Shown here: positions 5,486-6,380 of the stretch, in pieces | Layout of the letters: each line of letters opens with the position of its first letter | Numbering within the stretch: the stretch's first letter is position 1 | Assembly (NCBI GenBank): GCA_902608065.1 | Contig: CACLMO010000029.1 | Location: 1-6,380 of the forward strand | Length of the DNA: 6,380 nt | DNA from: an uncultured Pelagibacteraceae bacterium | GTDB taxonomy: Bacteria; Pseudomonadota; Alphaproteobacteria; Pelagibacterales; Pelagibacteraceae | Reading direction: 5' to 3' | Made by a program: the position numbers and the translations under genes | The notes under the pieces: generated by a model | What the model saw: the letters and a program-made list of their open reading frames with translations, nothing else | Database searches by the model: none | What the model was told of the DNA's origin: nothing

Positions 5486-5785
5486 GTCTATTGATGTTAA
5501 TATCTTTACATCTATTGGTTTATCTAACAAATCAACTATCTTTGATCTATAATTCTTGTAATGAGAAGTGTTCTTATGCAAATCTAGAGATGCAGGATCT
5601 TTATATACTTCGAAAAGATGAAAGGAGATTTTTTTACTATCATCTTTTTTTTCTTCATAAAAATTATAAATTTCATTTCCTTCTTCTGATCTAGTAGGAT
5701 TTACCATAGCTAATATTATTTTTTTTACTTCATTACTTTTTCCATTTTTTGGATAAAAACTTGCAAATACTACTACTTTTGACAT
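5477..5785 (-). CDS. Antibiotic biosynthesis monooxygenase (ABM/YgiN-like) domain protein
   Basis: A 102-residue single-domain protein of the ABM dimeric ferredoxin-like fold. Evidence is the N-terminal strand VVVFASFYPKNGK (4-16), NPTRSEEGNEIYNFYEE (29-45), the FHLFEVYKDPASLDLH block (55-70) and HYKNY (75-79). E59, H70 and H75 are at positions usually conserved. Relatives are cofactor-free quinol or polyketide monooxygenases, haem-degrading enzymes or proteins of unknown function. It begins 1 nt after the MFS stop codon, so it is almost certainly co-translated with the transporter. No clear Shine-Dalgarno sequence is visible. It ends only 9 bp from the end of the converging dehydrogenase gene. 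A quinol or catechol made by the neighbouring Rieske enzymes would be a natural substrate, but that is inference. Confidence 0.85.
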   Translation of the reverse strand: MSKVVVFASFYPKNGKSNEVKKIILAMVNPTRSEEGNEIYNFYEEKKDDSKKISFHLFEVYKDPASLDLHKNTSHYKNYRSKIVDLLDKPIDVKILTSIDSI

Positions 5786-5786
5786 T

Positions 5787-6380
5787 TTATTTATTTTTTT
5801 CTGCGCTTGTTATATCTGCACCAGTTGACGGATCAAGTTCGATTCCTAATGGTGTAATATTTCTTGGTAACGGAGTAAAAGTAGATTCAGGATTATCTTT
5901 ATAAGATCTTTTAGTTATTCTATATAATCCAAATAAACCAATAATTAAATGAAAAAATAACAAATGAACAAAAAATCCATTAGATCCAAATTTATTCATT
6001 AACAAAGAGCATACCAAAGGGCCACTCATTGCCCCCATTGCAAAAATAATTTGCATTCCTGCTCCAGCAGCAACAAACTTGTCTTTAGCAATATAGTCAT
6101 TTACATAAGCAAGATTCAAAGTAAATAATGGAATTGCCATTCCTGAGTAAAGGGCCACATATATAAAAAACATTATTTTATCTATTCCCACACCTGTTGA
6201 TAAATACATATTTTCTAATGAAGTTCCCGAAGCAAAAATTGATAAAAAACAAAAAAGAGCAGCAAAAAAAGTACAGAAAATTATTATTATTCTACGATCA
6301 CTTTTGTCAGAATAATAACCTATTGGCCACTGAAATATTCCTCCAGAAATAGTAATTATAAATAACAACAAAGATATTTC
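5787..6380 (-). CDS. MFS transporter (YcaD-like), partial: C-terminal half
   Basis: The frame is open to the right edge (197 residues in the window), so the N-terminal part lies outside. A TTG at 6371 is not needed as a start because the frame continues upstream with E-I-S. Five hydrophobic spans are visible. The first ends in motif-A-like GYYSDKSDRR; then come IIIIFCTFFAALFCFLSIF, a span from MFFIYVALYSGMAIPLF to LNLAYVNDYI, one from AGAGMQIIFAMGAM to LVCSLLMNKFG, and FFVHLLFFHLIIGLFGLY. This fits TM8-TM12 of a 12-TM protein with motif A repeated between TM8 and TM9. NLAYVNDYI, the GAGMQ...GPL block and the final YRITKRS resemble the YcaD-like branch from memory. Inner membrane. It forms an operon with the ABM gene. 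The substrate is unknown; import or export of the catabolised compound is plausible. Confidence 0.88.
   Translation of the reverse strand, partial: EISLLLFIITISGGIFQWPIGYYSDKSDRRIIIIFCTFFAALFCFLSIFASGTSLENMYLSTGVGIDKIMFFIYVALYSGMAIPLFTLNLAYVNDYIAKDKFVAAGAGMQIIFAMGAMSGPLVCSLLMNKFGSNGFFVHLLFFHLIIGLFGLYRITKRSYKDNPESTFTPLPRNITPLGIELDPSTGADITSAEKNK

Noticed and set aside
5468..5490. Strong bidirectional intrinsic terminator between converging genes
   Set aside because: Only a short AT-rich palindrome with almost no loop and no clear U-tract; kept as a low-confidence repeat only.
5464..5694. Plus-strand frame of 76 codons beginning TTG and overlapping the dehydrogenase stop, with a hydrophobic start
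   Set aside because: It is antisense to the ABM gene, which has a recognisable domain, and it shows no family features; the hydrophobicity is a by-product of AT-rich antisense sequence.
1..6380. CRISPR array, insertion sequence, tRNA or rRNA genes, attachment site
   Set aside because: No regularly spaced repeats, transposase-like frame, terminal inverted repeats or recognisable RNA gene were seen; nearly all bases are coding.

Overview
The window reads as a compact catabolic gene neighbourhood from an AT-rich bacterium. By eye it is about one third GC, with very short intergenic gaps, overlapping or abutting genes and lysine/asparagine-rich proteins. This suits a streamlined, possibly marine, proteobacterium (Pelagibacterales-like or another AT-rich alphaproteobacterium). 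That placement is an inference from composition and gene types; there is no rRNA or other marker gene here.

Layout: a four-gene minus-strand operon runs leftwards from about 3042: Rieske oxygenase alpha subunit (bridging-Glu, quaternary-amine-like type), GloA-type glyoxalase/VOC protein, EutQ-like cupin, and a glutamine-synthetase-family ligase closest to the type III/GlnT group. The ligase runs off the left edge. It has no line of its own among simple complete ORFs because it is cut, but it is open for 374 codons. Divergent from this operon, across a 68-bp spacer with repeated AATCTAA boxes, is a plus-strand pair: a phthalate-4,5-dioxygenase-like Rieske oxygenase and a D-2-hydroxyacid dehydrogenase, overlapping by 4 bp. 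Converging on that pair from the right is a second minus-strand unit: the C-terminal part of a YcaD-like MFS transporter (cut by the right edge) followed by a small ABM-family monooxygenase-like protein.

How the parts may work together (inference): two Rieske oxygenases, a gamma-glutamyl amide-forming ligase, a dehydrogenase, a glyoxalase and a transporter suggest uptake and oxidative breakdown of an amine-containing compound (N-alkyl, quaternary or aromatic amine). One Rieske enzyme may open or dealkylate the substrate, the GS-like ligase may capture the amine as a gamma-glutamyl amide, and the dehydrogenase and glyoxalase may handle 2-oxo/2-hydroxy acid or aldehyde products. No ferredoxin or reductase for either Rieske enzyme is present. 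The shared divergent control region suggests the two arms are co-regulated. The substrate cannot be read from the sequence.
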